From NCBI GenBank assembly GCA_963920635.1, contig OY987305.1, forward strand, positions 506,001-570,000: a stretch of 64,000 bases of DNA, written 5' to 3'. Positions 34,721-44,403 of the stretch are shown here, piece after piece. Under the pieces are notes generated by a model. The model was not told the DNA's origin. It did no database searches and saw nothing but the letters and a program-made list of their open reading frames with translations. The position numbers were made by a program, and so were the translations under genes. This DNA comes from Pseudeuparius sepicola. Its lineage: Eukaryota; Arthropoda; Insecta; Coleoptera; Anthribidae. Position 1 is the first letter of the stretch. Every line of letters begins with the position of its first letter.

Positions 34721-34779
34721 CTTCGAACGTGAAAGTCGTTTTCAAACACGCGAAATTAACGTTGACGATGATGTTCCAG

Positions 34780-34987
34780 GTGGCATGGATGCACTTCGAA
34801 CAGTCGGCAATCCTGACGGTGCACAACCACGTGATAACCAGGAACCCTCGCATCAGCGTCACCCACGACAAGCACAGGACCTGGTTCCTTCACATCAGCA
34901 ACGTGCAGGTGGAGGACAAGGGCAGGTACATGTGCCAGATCAATACGGTGATCGCCAAAACGCAGTTCGGGTACCTGCACGTCGTCG
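34780..34987 (+). CDS. internal exon: immunoglobulin domain of a DIP/lachesin-type cell-surface protein
   Basis: This exon runs from the acceptor ...TTCCAG|G to the donor G|GTGAGT. It encodes 69 residues starting VAWMHFEQSAILTVHNHVIT, then RNPRISVTHDKHRTWFLHI, and ending DKGRYMCQIN...GYLHVV. These are the C-strand Trp and the D-x-G-x-Y-x-C hallmark of an Ig V-set domain, and the NHVITRNPRI / HDKHRTW / CQINT pattern is that of the first Ig domain of Dpr-interacting proteins (DIPs) and lachesin relatives. Those are GPI-anchored or membrane neuronal adhesion proteins that bind Dpr proteins and guide synaptic partner choice. The exon begins in phase 0 and ends in phase 1. The frame continues without stop upstream, but the AG and the family boundary support this start. 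No other exon was recognised, so introns on both sides are probably long. Which DIP paralogue it is cannot be decided here. Confidence 0.88.
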
Positions 34988-35239
34988 GTGAGTTTGTTTG
35001 TCTTTTAATTTGGGTTTGGCGGAAATTAAGTTTCCAATCAGGGCCGATCGCCGAGCCCGCGCGGGCCAGGGGATTTCTCTTCCGTAGGGCGTGGGCAGGT
35101 GCGCGTTTCGCATTTTCTGTGAATCGTGCCGCTCTGAGATGGCTGGATTGTACGGTATTTTTTTAATTTGCACAAACTTATGTGGACGGTTATTTACACA
35201 TCTCAATTATTAACAGTAAAAACTAAAGTTAGGACATTT
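34988..35239. other. intron start downstream of the DIP-like exon
   Basis: Begins with the consensus donor GTGAGT. The first 150 bp are rather GC-rich and appear single copy, before the palindromic element at 35240. Confidence 0.6.
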
Positions 35240-35296
35240 TTTGGTTTAGTTTAGTTGGGAAAAGGGTCAAAACGCTATTAAAAACACTATTTCTTC

Positions 35297-35330
35297 GCCA
35301 ACGTTTCGATTAATGTATAATCTTCATCAG
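35297..35330 (-). ncRNA. hammerhead-like motif (left arm, second type)
   Basis: On the minus strand: CTGATGA, then a helix GATTA/TAATC with loop TACAT, then CGAAAC and GTTGGC. CTGATGA and GAAA match the core, but the expected UH cleavage site after helix III is GC instead, so cleavage is unlikely as written. Confidence 0.35.
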
Positions 35331-35793
35331 GGCTCTAAAATACAATACAATCTGGTATATAAAATGAATATAAACTAAAAATAAGAATTTAAGAAGAAAG
35401 GTTTTCTGGCACATATTATAAATTTATAAATAAAAAGAAGACTTACCAGAAATAATATTGATGATTTTAAATTGTAAGTATATTAACGTTTTAACTGTCT
35501 AGTTTGTACTGCCTAGTTTGTTTCTGTTATGTAAATATTTAGTAAAAAATTTATAATTATAATTTAGTAAAAAATTTATAATATAATATTTACATAACAG
35601 AAACAAACTAGGCAGTAAAAACTAGACAGTTAAAACGTTAATATACTTACAATTTAAAATCATCAATATTATTTCTGGTAAGTCTTCTTTTTATTTATAA
35701 ATTTATAACATGTGCCAGAAAACCTTTCTTCTTAAATTCTTATTTTTAGTTTATATTCATTTTATATACCAGATTGTATTGTATTTTAGAGCC

Positions 35794-35827
35794 CTGATGA
35801 AGATTATATATTAATCGAAACGTTGGC
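35794..35827 (+). ncRNA. hammerhead-like motif (right arm, second type)
   Basis: Plus-strand counterpart of the motif at 35297-35330, with loop TATAT instead of TACAT; the helix II arms are identical. It has the same missing UH. Core conservation on both arms suggests descent from a functional hammerhead. Confidence 0.35.
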
Positions 35828-35934
35828 GAAGAAATAGTGTTTTTAATAGCGTTTTGACCCTTTTCCCAACTAAACTAAACCAAAAAATATTTAATATTTG
35901 GGTCTCCAACCTTTACTAATTATAAACTTAGGAC

Positions 35935-36060
35935 GTTTAACTCGAAAAAAAATTTAACAACTTTGTTTTCGGAGTTTTCAGAGCAACAGAAACAATGCCC
36001 GATATTGTACCCTGTGTTAATTATCTACACTAACTTCTCTGAATAACTGACAATAATACA
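35935..36060 (+). mobile_element. PLE fragment
   Basis: A sequence resembling the PLE junction region: AACTCGAAAAAAAATTTAAC, then AACAGAAACAATGCC, GATATTGTACCCTGTGTT and ACTAACTTCTCT, in the same order as at 60580-60660 with deletions. No coding content. Confidence 0.65.
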
Positions 36061-36275
36061 CACATCAAAAGAATCTAAGGGACAAATACAAAAATGCGCA
36101 TATTTTCATAATTATTTCGTATTTAAATAGTTAAAAAATTAGTACGACTATGAGCAGTTCTAATAGCAACTCATAATGCAAAGGTATTAATATTTTTTAC
36201 ATTAAATTCAAACGAAAAACTTTTTTAAATTGAAAAAATAGTCCATCTTCTTACAGTGGAATGAAAAGACAAATA

Positions 36276-36667
36276 AAAAATTGAAAATCTTAAAGTCAAA
36301 ACTCCACAAATAGTTTTTAATAAAATTAAAAACTGCAAAATCTGTACATGTTTCGAGATTTCCCTTCAAAATTTTATATTTGCCATTTTATTCCTTTCAA
36401 CCTTTTCAATAAAATTATATTTACACAAATATTTTCTTTAGAAGATATTATTTGATCTCTTGGAAGGTAAGGTTGTTTTTATAAGTTGTTTTTTAGTATT
36501 TTGTTCCTCACCTATACATTATTTTTCTAGCTTTGTCAATATTTCTTATCATTTAATTTACTGCTGAAGATGAATCCCTATAGTGGTTCGAAACATGTAC
36601 AGATTTTGCAGTTTTTAATTTTATTAAAAACTATTTGTGGAGTTTTGACTTTAAGATTTTCAATTTA
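36276..36667. mobile_element. palindromic element (third type) with a hammerhead-like relic
   Basis: Arms AAATTGAAAATCTTAAAGTC ... GTACATGTTTCGA and the complement, ending near 36667. On the right arm CTGAAGA at 36564-36570, a short stem, TTCGAAACATGTAC follows the same order as the two types of hammerhead-like palindrome upstream, but the core is degenerate and the left arm lacks it. Confidence 0.6.
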
Positions 36668-36882
36668 CTGGGCAAGTTTGGTTTGATTTTAAACATTTTA
36701 TGATTCAGAAGCATCATTTGGAACATAAAACGATGTTACGTAAAAGATGTTACAAAAAGATGTCGCAAAAACTCTTAACACACCCAAGAGTGTTATTAAT
36801 CCTTTATGGATAAGATACCAAGAAACAGGAGACGTCAGAAAACGACATACAGGCCGTACAAGGGTAACTTCCCCAATTCAGG

Positions 36883-38236
36883 AGATTTTTTGCTATTTCA
36901 TCATATCTCTGTAGCTTAGCTCTGTAGCTTTCTGATTATACAGAAAAACTGTTGAAACAAAAATTGTAGATAATTTTGGGCTTAATAAGATAATCTGATC
37001 CAATTTTTTATGTTGTTTGTGATTTTTGAGATTTGACATAAACTTGTATTTTTTTAAATGTAAATCATAGTTGGCTGTGGCCTTATCAAATCGGCCATTT
37101 TTTGAGCTTTCCAGAGATATAATACTCGGCATAGTTATTATAAAAAATAAAAGAGCTATGGCTAATTTTCAGATTTTTTTAAAAATTTTCTCATAGTCAG
37201 CCATGGAATATTTTCACAATTAAGTTCTATGGTATAATAAGACATACTTCAAACTTTAAAACATTTTATTTTTAGCTGGTGACAAAATGTAACAAAATAA
37301 AACAAAAATTATCATGATGGAGCTCCACCACATAATTTGCCCGTAAGAAATTACCTAGATCAGCTCTATCCAAATAGTTGAATAGGGAGAAATAGACCTA
37401 TTTCCTATCAGCCCCGATCCCCCGATTCGTCTGTTTTGGATTTCTTTTTGTGGGGATCAGTACAAAATAAAGTATGAGACAATTGATGAATTAAGAGCAG
37501 CTGTTTTAGAAGCAATTGCCAGTATTGACAGGCGCTCTCTAAGAAAGGCGACAAATTCAGCTTTAAAAAGATGCAATATTTGCATAAATAATAATGGTGG
37601 ATTGTTTGAACACTTTTTAAAATAAAAATAATTTGAATTTGAGTTTTTTAATTTTTGTTTTATTTTGTTACATTTTGTTACCAGCTAAAATTAAAATATT
37701 AGAAAGTTTGAAGTATGTCTAATTATAAAATGGAACATAATTATGAAAATATTCCATGGCTGACAATGTGAAAATTAAAAGAAATCAGAAAATTAGCCAT
37801 AGCTCTTTTATTTTTTATAATAACTATGCCGAGTATTATATCTTTGGAAGGCTCAAAAAATGGCCGATTTTATAAGGCCACAGCCAACTATGATTTACGT
37901 TTAAAAAAACAAGTTTATCTCATATCTCAAAAATCACAAACAACATAAAAAAATTTGATTAGATTATCTTATTAAGCCCAAAATTATCTACAATTTTTTT
38001 CTCAACAGTCTTTCTGTATAATCAGAAAGCTACAGAGCTAAGATACAGAGATCTGATGAAATAGCAAAAAATCACTCTTTTCAAAATATCTAGTGAGCCA
38101 TGAACTTTTTTAAAAATCCAAAAGGGGCATTAGATTGAGCATTCAAAGCGGCAATTCTTTCCCCATTTAACCTTTGTTCTAGCTCTGCTAGTTTCCGAGA
38201 TCCCCATAGTGGGCATCGAAAAAAACTCACCCTGTA
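36883..38236 (+). mobile_element. mariner-derived fold-back family D, copy 1 (left end lost)
   Basis: The right end is the family-D TIR (complement TACAGGGTGAGTTTTTTTCG, ending 38236). The arms 36883-37260 and 37670-38130 are inverted copies (ATTTTTTGCTATTTCATCA; GGCTGTGGCCTTATCAAAT). A mariner C-terminal remnant lies between the arms. The leftmost ~100 bp of the family (GATCTCGGAAACTAGC part) is missing. Confidence 0.8.
37415..37625 (+). pseudogene. mariner transposase C-terminus in family D copy 1
   Basis: 37415-37456 encodes RSPDSSVLDFFLWG with the third catalytic Asp. After a frameshift, 37473-37625 encodes YETIDELRAAVLEAIASIDR, RSLRKATNSALKRCNICINN and NGGLFEHFLK, then TAA. This is the last ~75 residues of a mariner transposase; the rest is absent. 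Near-identical coding is kept in copy 3 at 45063-45300. Confidence 0.85.
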
Positions 38237-39157
38237 TATATAATTTCCTCCTCAAATTTTGTGTTATTAGAAAAAAATCGTTTGAGCCTGTCATACAAGC
38301 CACCGCAGCAGATTTTTCTTTTCGCTTTTCGTTTGTCCATAATTGGGCTGGGACGCCGCGTTTGAATAACCATGTACATAAAAAGAGACAAAAGCGAAAG
38401 CATTACGGAGTGCTCGAAGCTCGTAGCGCGTAGACTGTGGCCCCCGTACCTACAAAGCCCTGACAATTACTAGATTTAAGGGAATTTCAGCTATCCCACA
38501 GATTTCAATTATAACTCCAGTTCCAAAACCTCAATTCCGTTCAATGTAATTGACCAGGTAATGGCTTTACCGAAAGCTTCACCTTACAGCCGACCGTCGG
38601 GATCCCGGCAGCTTCGGCCAAAATAGCGGCTTCGCCCCGGTCGCAAATTTCGAGTAAATAGAACGAGTGTAATAATAATTGTAACAGAAGTGTCTATTTT
38701 GATTATCGCGCTGAATCTGCTTAATCGAATTTTAACGATAGCTCTTTTGTGGTAGAAATGCGAGCGGAAGGACGCGTCTAGTTATTTAAATCAATGTTAA
38801 TAAACTAAAATTGTCGGGCACAATTTCGACGGACTTCTGAAAACCGCAAGAAAAGTTCGTCTCATTTTAAAAGGAATAGAATTAAGCATTGCAAGGGAAA
38901 GTTCCGAAACTCCGGTTGATTTAAAGAAAGCTTCGTGCTGTGGAAATGATCGATTTTATCTTGTTCCTAACATAAAACTAAATGCATAATAAGTACCATA
39001 AAAATTATACTGTTTTGGGATTTTTCATGATTTTTCATTTTTACCATTTCAAAAATTACGTATATAAAAAATAATTTTAAAATGCTTTGTACGGAACAAA
39101 TTCAATTTAGAAATGTCTAAATAGCCGGTCAGCTACGATTGAGAAAATTATAAACTA
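38237..39157. other. non-coding, GC-richer, probably host DNA
   Basis: 38280-38900 is less AT-rich and not repeated in the window. Short ORFs (38209-38466 on both strands) show no familiar motif. Confidence 0.4.
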
Positions 39158-39829
39158 TACTGGGTGAGTTTTTTTCGATGCCCACTATGGGGATCTCGGA
39201 AACTAGCAGAGCTAGAACAAAGGTTAAATGGGGAAAGAATTGCAGTTTTCAATGCTCAATCTAATGCCCCTTTTGGATTTTTAAAAAAGTTCATGGCTCA
39301 ATAGATATTTTGAGAAGTGATTTTTTGCTATTTCACCAGATGAAAATATTCCATGGCTGACTATGTGAAAATTTTAAAGAAATCAGAAAATTAGCCATAG
39401 CTATTTTATTTTCTATAATAACTATGCCGAGTATTACATTTTTGGAAAGCTCAAAAAATGGCCGATTTCATAAGGCCACAGCGAACTATGATTTACATTT
39501 AAAAAAACACAAGTTTATGTCATATCTCAAAAAGCACAAATAACATAAAAAATTGGTTTAGATTATCTTATTAAGCCCAAAATTATCTACAATTTTTGTC
39601 TGAACAGTTCTTCTGTATAATCAGAAATAACGGAGCTACAGAGATCTGATGAAATAGCAAAAAATTACTCTTTTCAAAATATCTAGTGAGCCATGAACTT
39701 TTTTAAAAATCCAAAATGGGCATTAGATTGAGCATTCAAAACTGCAATTCTTTCCCCATTTAACCTTTGTTCTAGCTCTGCTAGTTTCCGAGATCCCCAT
39801 AGTGGGCATCGAAAAAAACTCACCCTGTA
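39158..39829. mobile_element. fold-back MITE family D, copy 2
   Basis: Both TIRs are present (TACTGGGTGAGTTTTTTTCG and its complement ending CACCCTGTA), with the conserved inner block GATCTCGGAAACTAGC. The element is 672 bp; the coding part is deleted entirely and the arms are complementary around a centre near 39470. Confidence 0.88.
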
Positions 39830-40462
39830 TAGAACGTAGAACATTATAAGTATTAATAAAAAATAAACGTTGGCATTTTTGGCTGCCAGAAAATTGGCTG
39901 TCAAGTTCACACCGCCCCTAACTAATACAGGAAAAAAATTATCAAAGTTTTCCAGTAGCATTTATTTCCATGGGCATTTGGCCTCAGAAAAAATGAGTAT
40001 CAGATACCATCACAAAATTTACAGTTAGATTTAAACGAGTTTTTGTATTTAACCACTTTGTTTTTAAATAAAAAAACCCAAGAAATAACACAAGCTTAGA
40101 CACAATTTTAAAAGTTCACCTCGGTTGTCAGAAATGGTTAAGTAAATGTTATTAAAAAAGTATATTCGCATTAAAGTTCACAAATTTTCGAAAAATGCCC
40201 TTATTTTCGGAAGCCTCTGTCTCATTGTGTCCTCTTAGTGCCAATTCGAAAGCCCCACAAAAACGAACACAGTTAATTATTCGATTTAAAACGTACCGAT
40301 TTTTCTGCTCATTATGTTTAAGCAGTGTATCGTCTTAATATGCTGAACTTAGCTGCGTTTTTATATTTATTTTACCCAGCATACTAAAATTAAAAATGTT
40401 ATTCATGTGTACCTTTCGATTTTTCGTGCGTCTTCATTTTATCCCAAATGTGCACAACATCT
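39830..40462. other. non-coding, nothing recognised
   Basis: AT-rich, no TE ends, no convincing ORF. Confidence 0.35.
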
Positions 40463-40830
40463 AAAAAAACGTGTAGGGGCATAATAATCAATGCATTTAA
40501 TATGCAAGTGCAAGGTAGGCAAAATACGAAGGGTAGGCCATGGAGGAAAAACAAATGCCTAAAATCAACTTGTCAACATTGGAGCTGCTGTAATGTCCAC
40601 GCATCAGCGGCTCCAACAATGCATTGACTGTGATGGAAGACAGTTCGAGCATTTAAGGAAGTATTAGTTTTATTTAAAAAAACATTTTTAGTTAAGAATA
40701 GGATTTTAATATTTGTTGACAAGTTGATTTTAGGCATTTGTTTTTCCTCCATGGCCTACCCTTCGTATTTTGCCTACCTTGCACTTGCATATTAAATACA
40801 TTGATTATTATGCCCCTACACGTTTTTTTT
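40463..40830 (+). mobile_element. palindromic mariner remnant element
   Basis: Inverted arms AAACGTGTAGGGGCATAATA ... GTAGGCCATGGAGG and complement flank a short centre that holds a mariner C-terminal ORF. The arms lack a TACAGGG terminus, so these may be only the inner arms of a larger lost element. Confidence 0.75.
40593..40667 (+). pseudogene. mariner transposase last 24 residues
   Basis: The frame MSTHQRLQQCIDCDGRQFEH is followed by LRKY and a TAG at 40665-40667. It matches the mariner C-terminal signature (xxINxCIxxxGGxFEHL) and ends at the expected distance. All upstream transposase sequence is gone. Confidence 0.75.
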
Positions 40831-42978
40831 TTTTAATTTTTTGAACTAAGTATACTTTTGTAATTAAAAAATGATAAAATTATGAAAGTTTATCATTAAA
40901 TCTTAAAAAAAGGCAAATAAGAATAAATACCGGTGTAACAGCGTCTTTTTAAAATTTTATGATAAAACTAAATTTTCTTTCTTTGATATTTTCAGCTAGG
41001 AATAGGATATCGAGATACAGTTTTCACTAGCCTATTTAGGTATCATTTCACTACATTTTTATGAAAAGAAGTAATATTATTGCATTTAATTTTTTCGAGA
41101 ATTTTGCAATTTTCTGTTATTATACCAAAAAACGCGCTCTAGCGGCATCACTGAGACTTAGACATATCACGGGTAAGATGAGTTTGATGGACCAATAAAT
41201 GCTTTTTCCAACAAGACCAAGTTTGTTAAAATCCGTTCAGTCATTTAGGAGTTACAGCTGTTTATTTAAAAAACATTGAATCACTCCCCACCACTTTATT
41301 TTAATAGATATGTCAAAAAGTGTTAAACAAAAATTACTCTAATAAAGCTTACCTTTAAAAAGCATATATTATTTTGGTAACATTACTAGGTGGATTTCAG
41401 TGAAAAATCACTTTAAAAGTTTAAGATGGCGGTTACGCCCCCTGGTGACTATCTTGGAAATCTTAAAATAATTTCCAGGTTTTTCTCTTGGCCACTTTAT
41501 TCTAAAAAAAATTTACCGCAAGTCTCTACGACGAATAGTTTCCGAGATACAGCACGTTGCATTCTTATCTGACCACCCTGTACATTCCCAATTATTGTCG
41601 ATGTCACTTCCACATTCGCCGGACCGCTTTCGGCCTCTCTCTACAATGCTGTCCAAATGGTAGGTGGCTCTTGCCTGCGCTCCGTCGCGAGTGGACGCGC
41701 GGCGTTGCCACTTCCACCGTTGCCGGTTCGCACGGTAAGTAAATATCAGGAAGTTTATTTTAGGAGTGCAAAATAGTTAATATGAGTTGATACACGTTGA
41801 TAATAATTATGACGAAGCACCCACCGCCACTGGTCCGCCAATAAGTGGTAATTATTACCCTCGATCGCGGCCTTCTAAAAGAGAAATACAGACGCAATCG
41901 GGAGGTCTTCTAATGTGTTACGGCGGTGAGGGGCCCCGGATTAAATTCGGTCGAGATTTATCAACCGCTTTGGACTTCTTTAGGGGCTATGGATTTATTG
42001 GGGGGGTTTTTGCAATCGGCGCTCGCGATAGACCCCAATAAGGTCCGGGGGACGTCTACTAAGGCCCTCCACTAGACATTAAATATCGGGACCTTTGAGA
42101 GTTATATCGTCTTAATTCCGACGAAGGAAAGAACGGAATTGAGCTTGAGGATTTGAGATAGAACATGTTAGGTATTTGTTAAACCTGTGTTCTTTTATCT
42201 ATACAAAAAAGTGTCAGATGCGATAAACTTGCAACGTGAAAATAAGGAAATTTTAGATACTTACGTAATTAATTTATTTAAATGAAAATTATATAGATAC
42301 TTTCAGCAGATATAATATTTAAAAACTACACTATATTTAATAAATTCCAAGCTTGCGTTCTTAATTTTAGAACTTAATCAGGGCTAGAGAGACTAACAAT
42401 TTTAATTATATTTTCTATTAATTACTCGTATTAAGTTGAATACTTACATTTATATAATAGTGAAGTTAATTTTGAAAAAAGTGAAAATTATTATATACAA
42501 AGTATAGTTATATTGTTTTAGTATAAATTCATAAAAAATTGTAGAATTGTTTTTCCATAAAAAATTAGAAATTGATTATTATTTTTTGTTTAAATGGCAT
42601 ACTAGACATTGGAAAACGAAATCTTACATAACACTTACAGGTTGCAAACAACAGGTGATATAAATATAGGTTATAGATATATCAAGTAAACAATGAAATA
42701 ATATTAAAGTTATAGGTTATGAAAATAGCAGATGGCTTCAATATATCGAGGGTTACATTAAAAAAAAATGTCTTATGTTCATTTTATTGCATTTTATTGC
42801 ATGCAGTTTTCTATATGACCAGACTAGCCCATTCTACAATTTTTTATGAATTTATACTAAAATAATATAACTATAAGTACTTTGTATATTACATATTATA
42901 GTAGTAAGTATAATATAATATTAGTAATTTTTCCATTGCCATCTCTTTTTTACAAGTTTTTATTTAACTTGCCCTGTT
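40831..42978. other. non-coding; one solitary MITE end
   Basis: A complement TACAGGG end (GACCACCCTGTA) lies near 41572 without a partner. The 41590-42060 part is GC-richer than its surroundings; 42060-42978 is very AT-rich. No TE coding or RNA gene. Confidence 0.35.
41592..41733 (+). other. possible exon-like segment (low confidence)
   Basis: A GC-rich open frame ending at a consensus donor-like GTAAGT at about 41735 (CGCACG|GTAAGT). The frame reads TSTFAGPLSASLYNAVQMVG and SVASGRAALPLPPLPV. No acceptor or homology is evident, and it is not Ig-like. It may be chance in a GC-rich patch. Confidence 0.2.
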
Positions 42979-43024
42979 AGTATGTATGTATGTATGTATG
43001 TATGCATGTATGTATGTATGTATG
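42979..43024. repeat. (GTAT)n microsatellite
   Basis: About 11 GTAT/TATG units with one interruption (GCATG). Confidence 0.92.
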
Positions 43025-43130
43025 GGTCGAATCTTGCAAGCTGAATTAGAACCACTTCCTGACATCCGATTGAGCTGAAATTTTGCATACACCTTTAATT
43101 CTGGTGACAATACAATATGCAATACTCAAT

Positions 43131-43400
43131 ATTGTAATACTTTCAAAATGGCCGTCGCCACAAGATGGCGGATGATGTATTGTTTGTCAGCCCCCATCAA
43201 ATGAAAAGGCTTGAAGAGTAGAAAACGATAAAGTTAGTGACATCACACTAAATTCAATATGGCCGCCGCTCCAAGATGGCGGATTCCCTATTTGATACCC
43301 AACAAGGGTATCAATGAATGACGTCTTACTAAATACAAGATGGCGGCCGCCCCAAGACGGCGGATTATCTAATTCTTCACAATATCCTCGACATGGGTAT
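43131..43400. repeat. degenerate tandem block with CAAGATGGCGG motifs
   Basis: The core (C)AAGATGGCGGATT or CAAGATGGCGGCCGCC occurs four times, spaced 60-110 bp, each associated with TTTGATACCCA or GGGTATCAA. CAAGATGGCGGC resembles a YY1-type binding site. A related inverse block is at 31857-31960. Confidence 0.7.
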
Positions 43401-44312
43401 CAAAACGCACGAAATTAAATTAAAAAAAAAACCTTTTTAAAAACAAACTTTTAATTTTTTATTTTCGTAAAACTTCCAAATTTTATTTTCTTCTAACTAC
43501 AGTGCAAAAGAAAGGAAGCTCGAATTCCTTCGATATATCGTCTGTTTTATGAGTGCAAAGTATAATAAAGAGTGTCCGGACTAACCTCAACCTCACCACT
43601 TTAAATATATGTAGAGGCACGGCTTCGAGTTCTGTAAAAGACGATTTCGCTGTCAGCGAAGATTCACGACCGTCTGTAGATTGGACAATCGCCTCATAAA
43701 TCGAACAAATTCATCCCGATCTTGCCCTTATTCAAAATTCCAATTACCTTCACTAATTTATTCTCTATTAAGGTGCACTGGCAAATAAGTGTATGAAACT
43801 TTGAAATTTACTACAAACTGTAGGATTAAACACCAATTTTCTTTATGGGCAAATAATAACAGTTCCTCGCTCTTGATCTTTGATACCTAGAGCAGCAACA
43901 AATGACGGTAATCACTCAAAACTCTATTACATTAATTGCCGTCTTAAGGGTCCACCCAAGGAACATTAATAAATGTCTCAAGTAGTAAATGACTATGAAA
44001 ATACTCCACAAATATTTGTGCGTTATATAGTCATCAATTCTGTTAATTTTCGGTTTTAAATTTTATTTCCTGCGGAGAGAAAATTCGAATACCGCAGGCA
44101 TTTGGTTCCTTAGCCAGCTCAATTTAAGAACGCTTCAATTTCAAATCAGGGCTTTTCAATATTGAAGCAGTGTTTCGTATACCTACTTCAAACTTTGTTT
44201 TCGAAGGGAATAAGCCAGCTCCCGGGCTCTGGCCATCGCAAATATGTAGAAGGCGTAGCTCTTTTGTGTAGTCTTGATTGCGCTTCACCTAGTTAAAATC
44301 CATGCCCTATGG
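43401..44312. other. non-coding, probably host DNA
   Basis: No TE ends or RNA; 43600-44280 is of mixed composition and not repeated within the window. Confidence 0.35.
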
Positions 44313-44403
44313 TACAGGGTTATTCATATAACATTGTACCGCCCTTAACCTTTTTGTTTTTAATTTTGAAAAAAATGCATTTTTCTGGTTTCAACGATAT
44401 ATA
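44313..44403. mobile_element. MITE family C, half element
   Basis: Begins TACAGGGTTATTCATATAAC and follows the left arm of the copy at 19305 up to the TATATA centre (TTTCAACGATATATA). Family-D copy 3 begins there, as if D inserted into the central TA run and the right half was later lost. Confidence 0.75.

Larger units (their letters stand above)
35240..35927. mobile_element. palindromic element with hammerhead-like motifs (second type)
   Basis: The inverted arms of about 320 bp (outer sequence TTTGGTTTAGTTTAGTTGGG and complement ending near 35887) meet at an AT-rich centre near 35560. Each arm carries CTGATGA, a GATTA/TAATC helix and CGAAACG. Just outside are TTAGGACATTT (35229-35239) and TTAGGACGTTT (35928-35938), a possible 11-bp TSD with one difference. 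If that is right, the right end has an extra 40-nt tail absent on the left. A PLE fragment follows directly. Non-coding. Confidence 0.7.

Noticed and set aside
34686..34991. 101-codon ORF in another frame over the Ig exon, and a minus ORF at 34756-34980
   Set aside because: The +1 frame beginning at 34780 carries the Ig signature and matches splice sites; the others are shadow frames.
35794..35827. A certainly active hammerhead ribozyme
   Set aside because: The core halves match but the cleavage-site UH is not present; recorded only as hammerhead-like.
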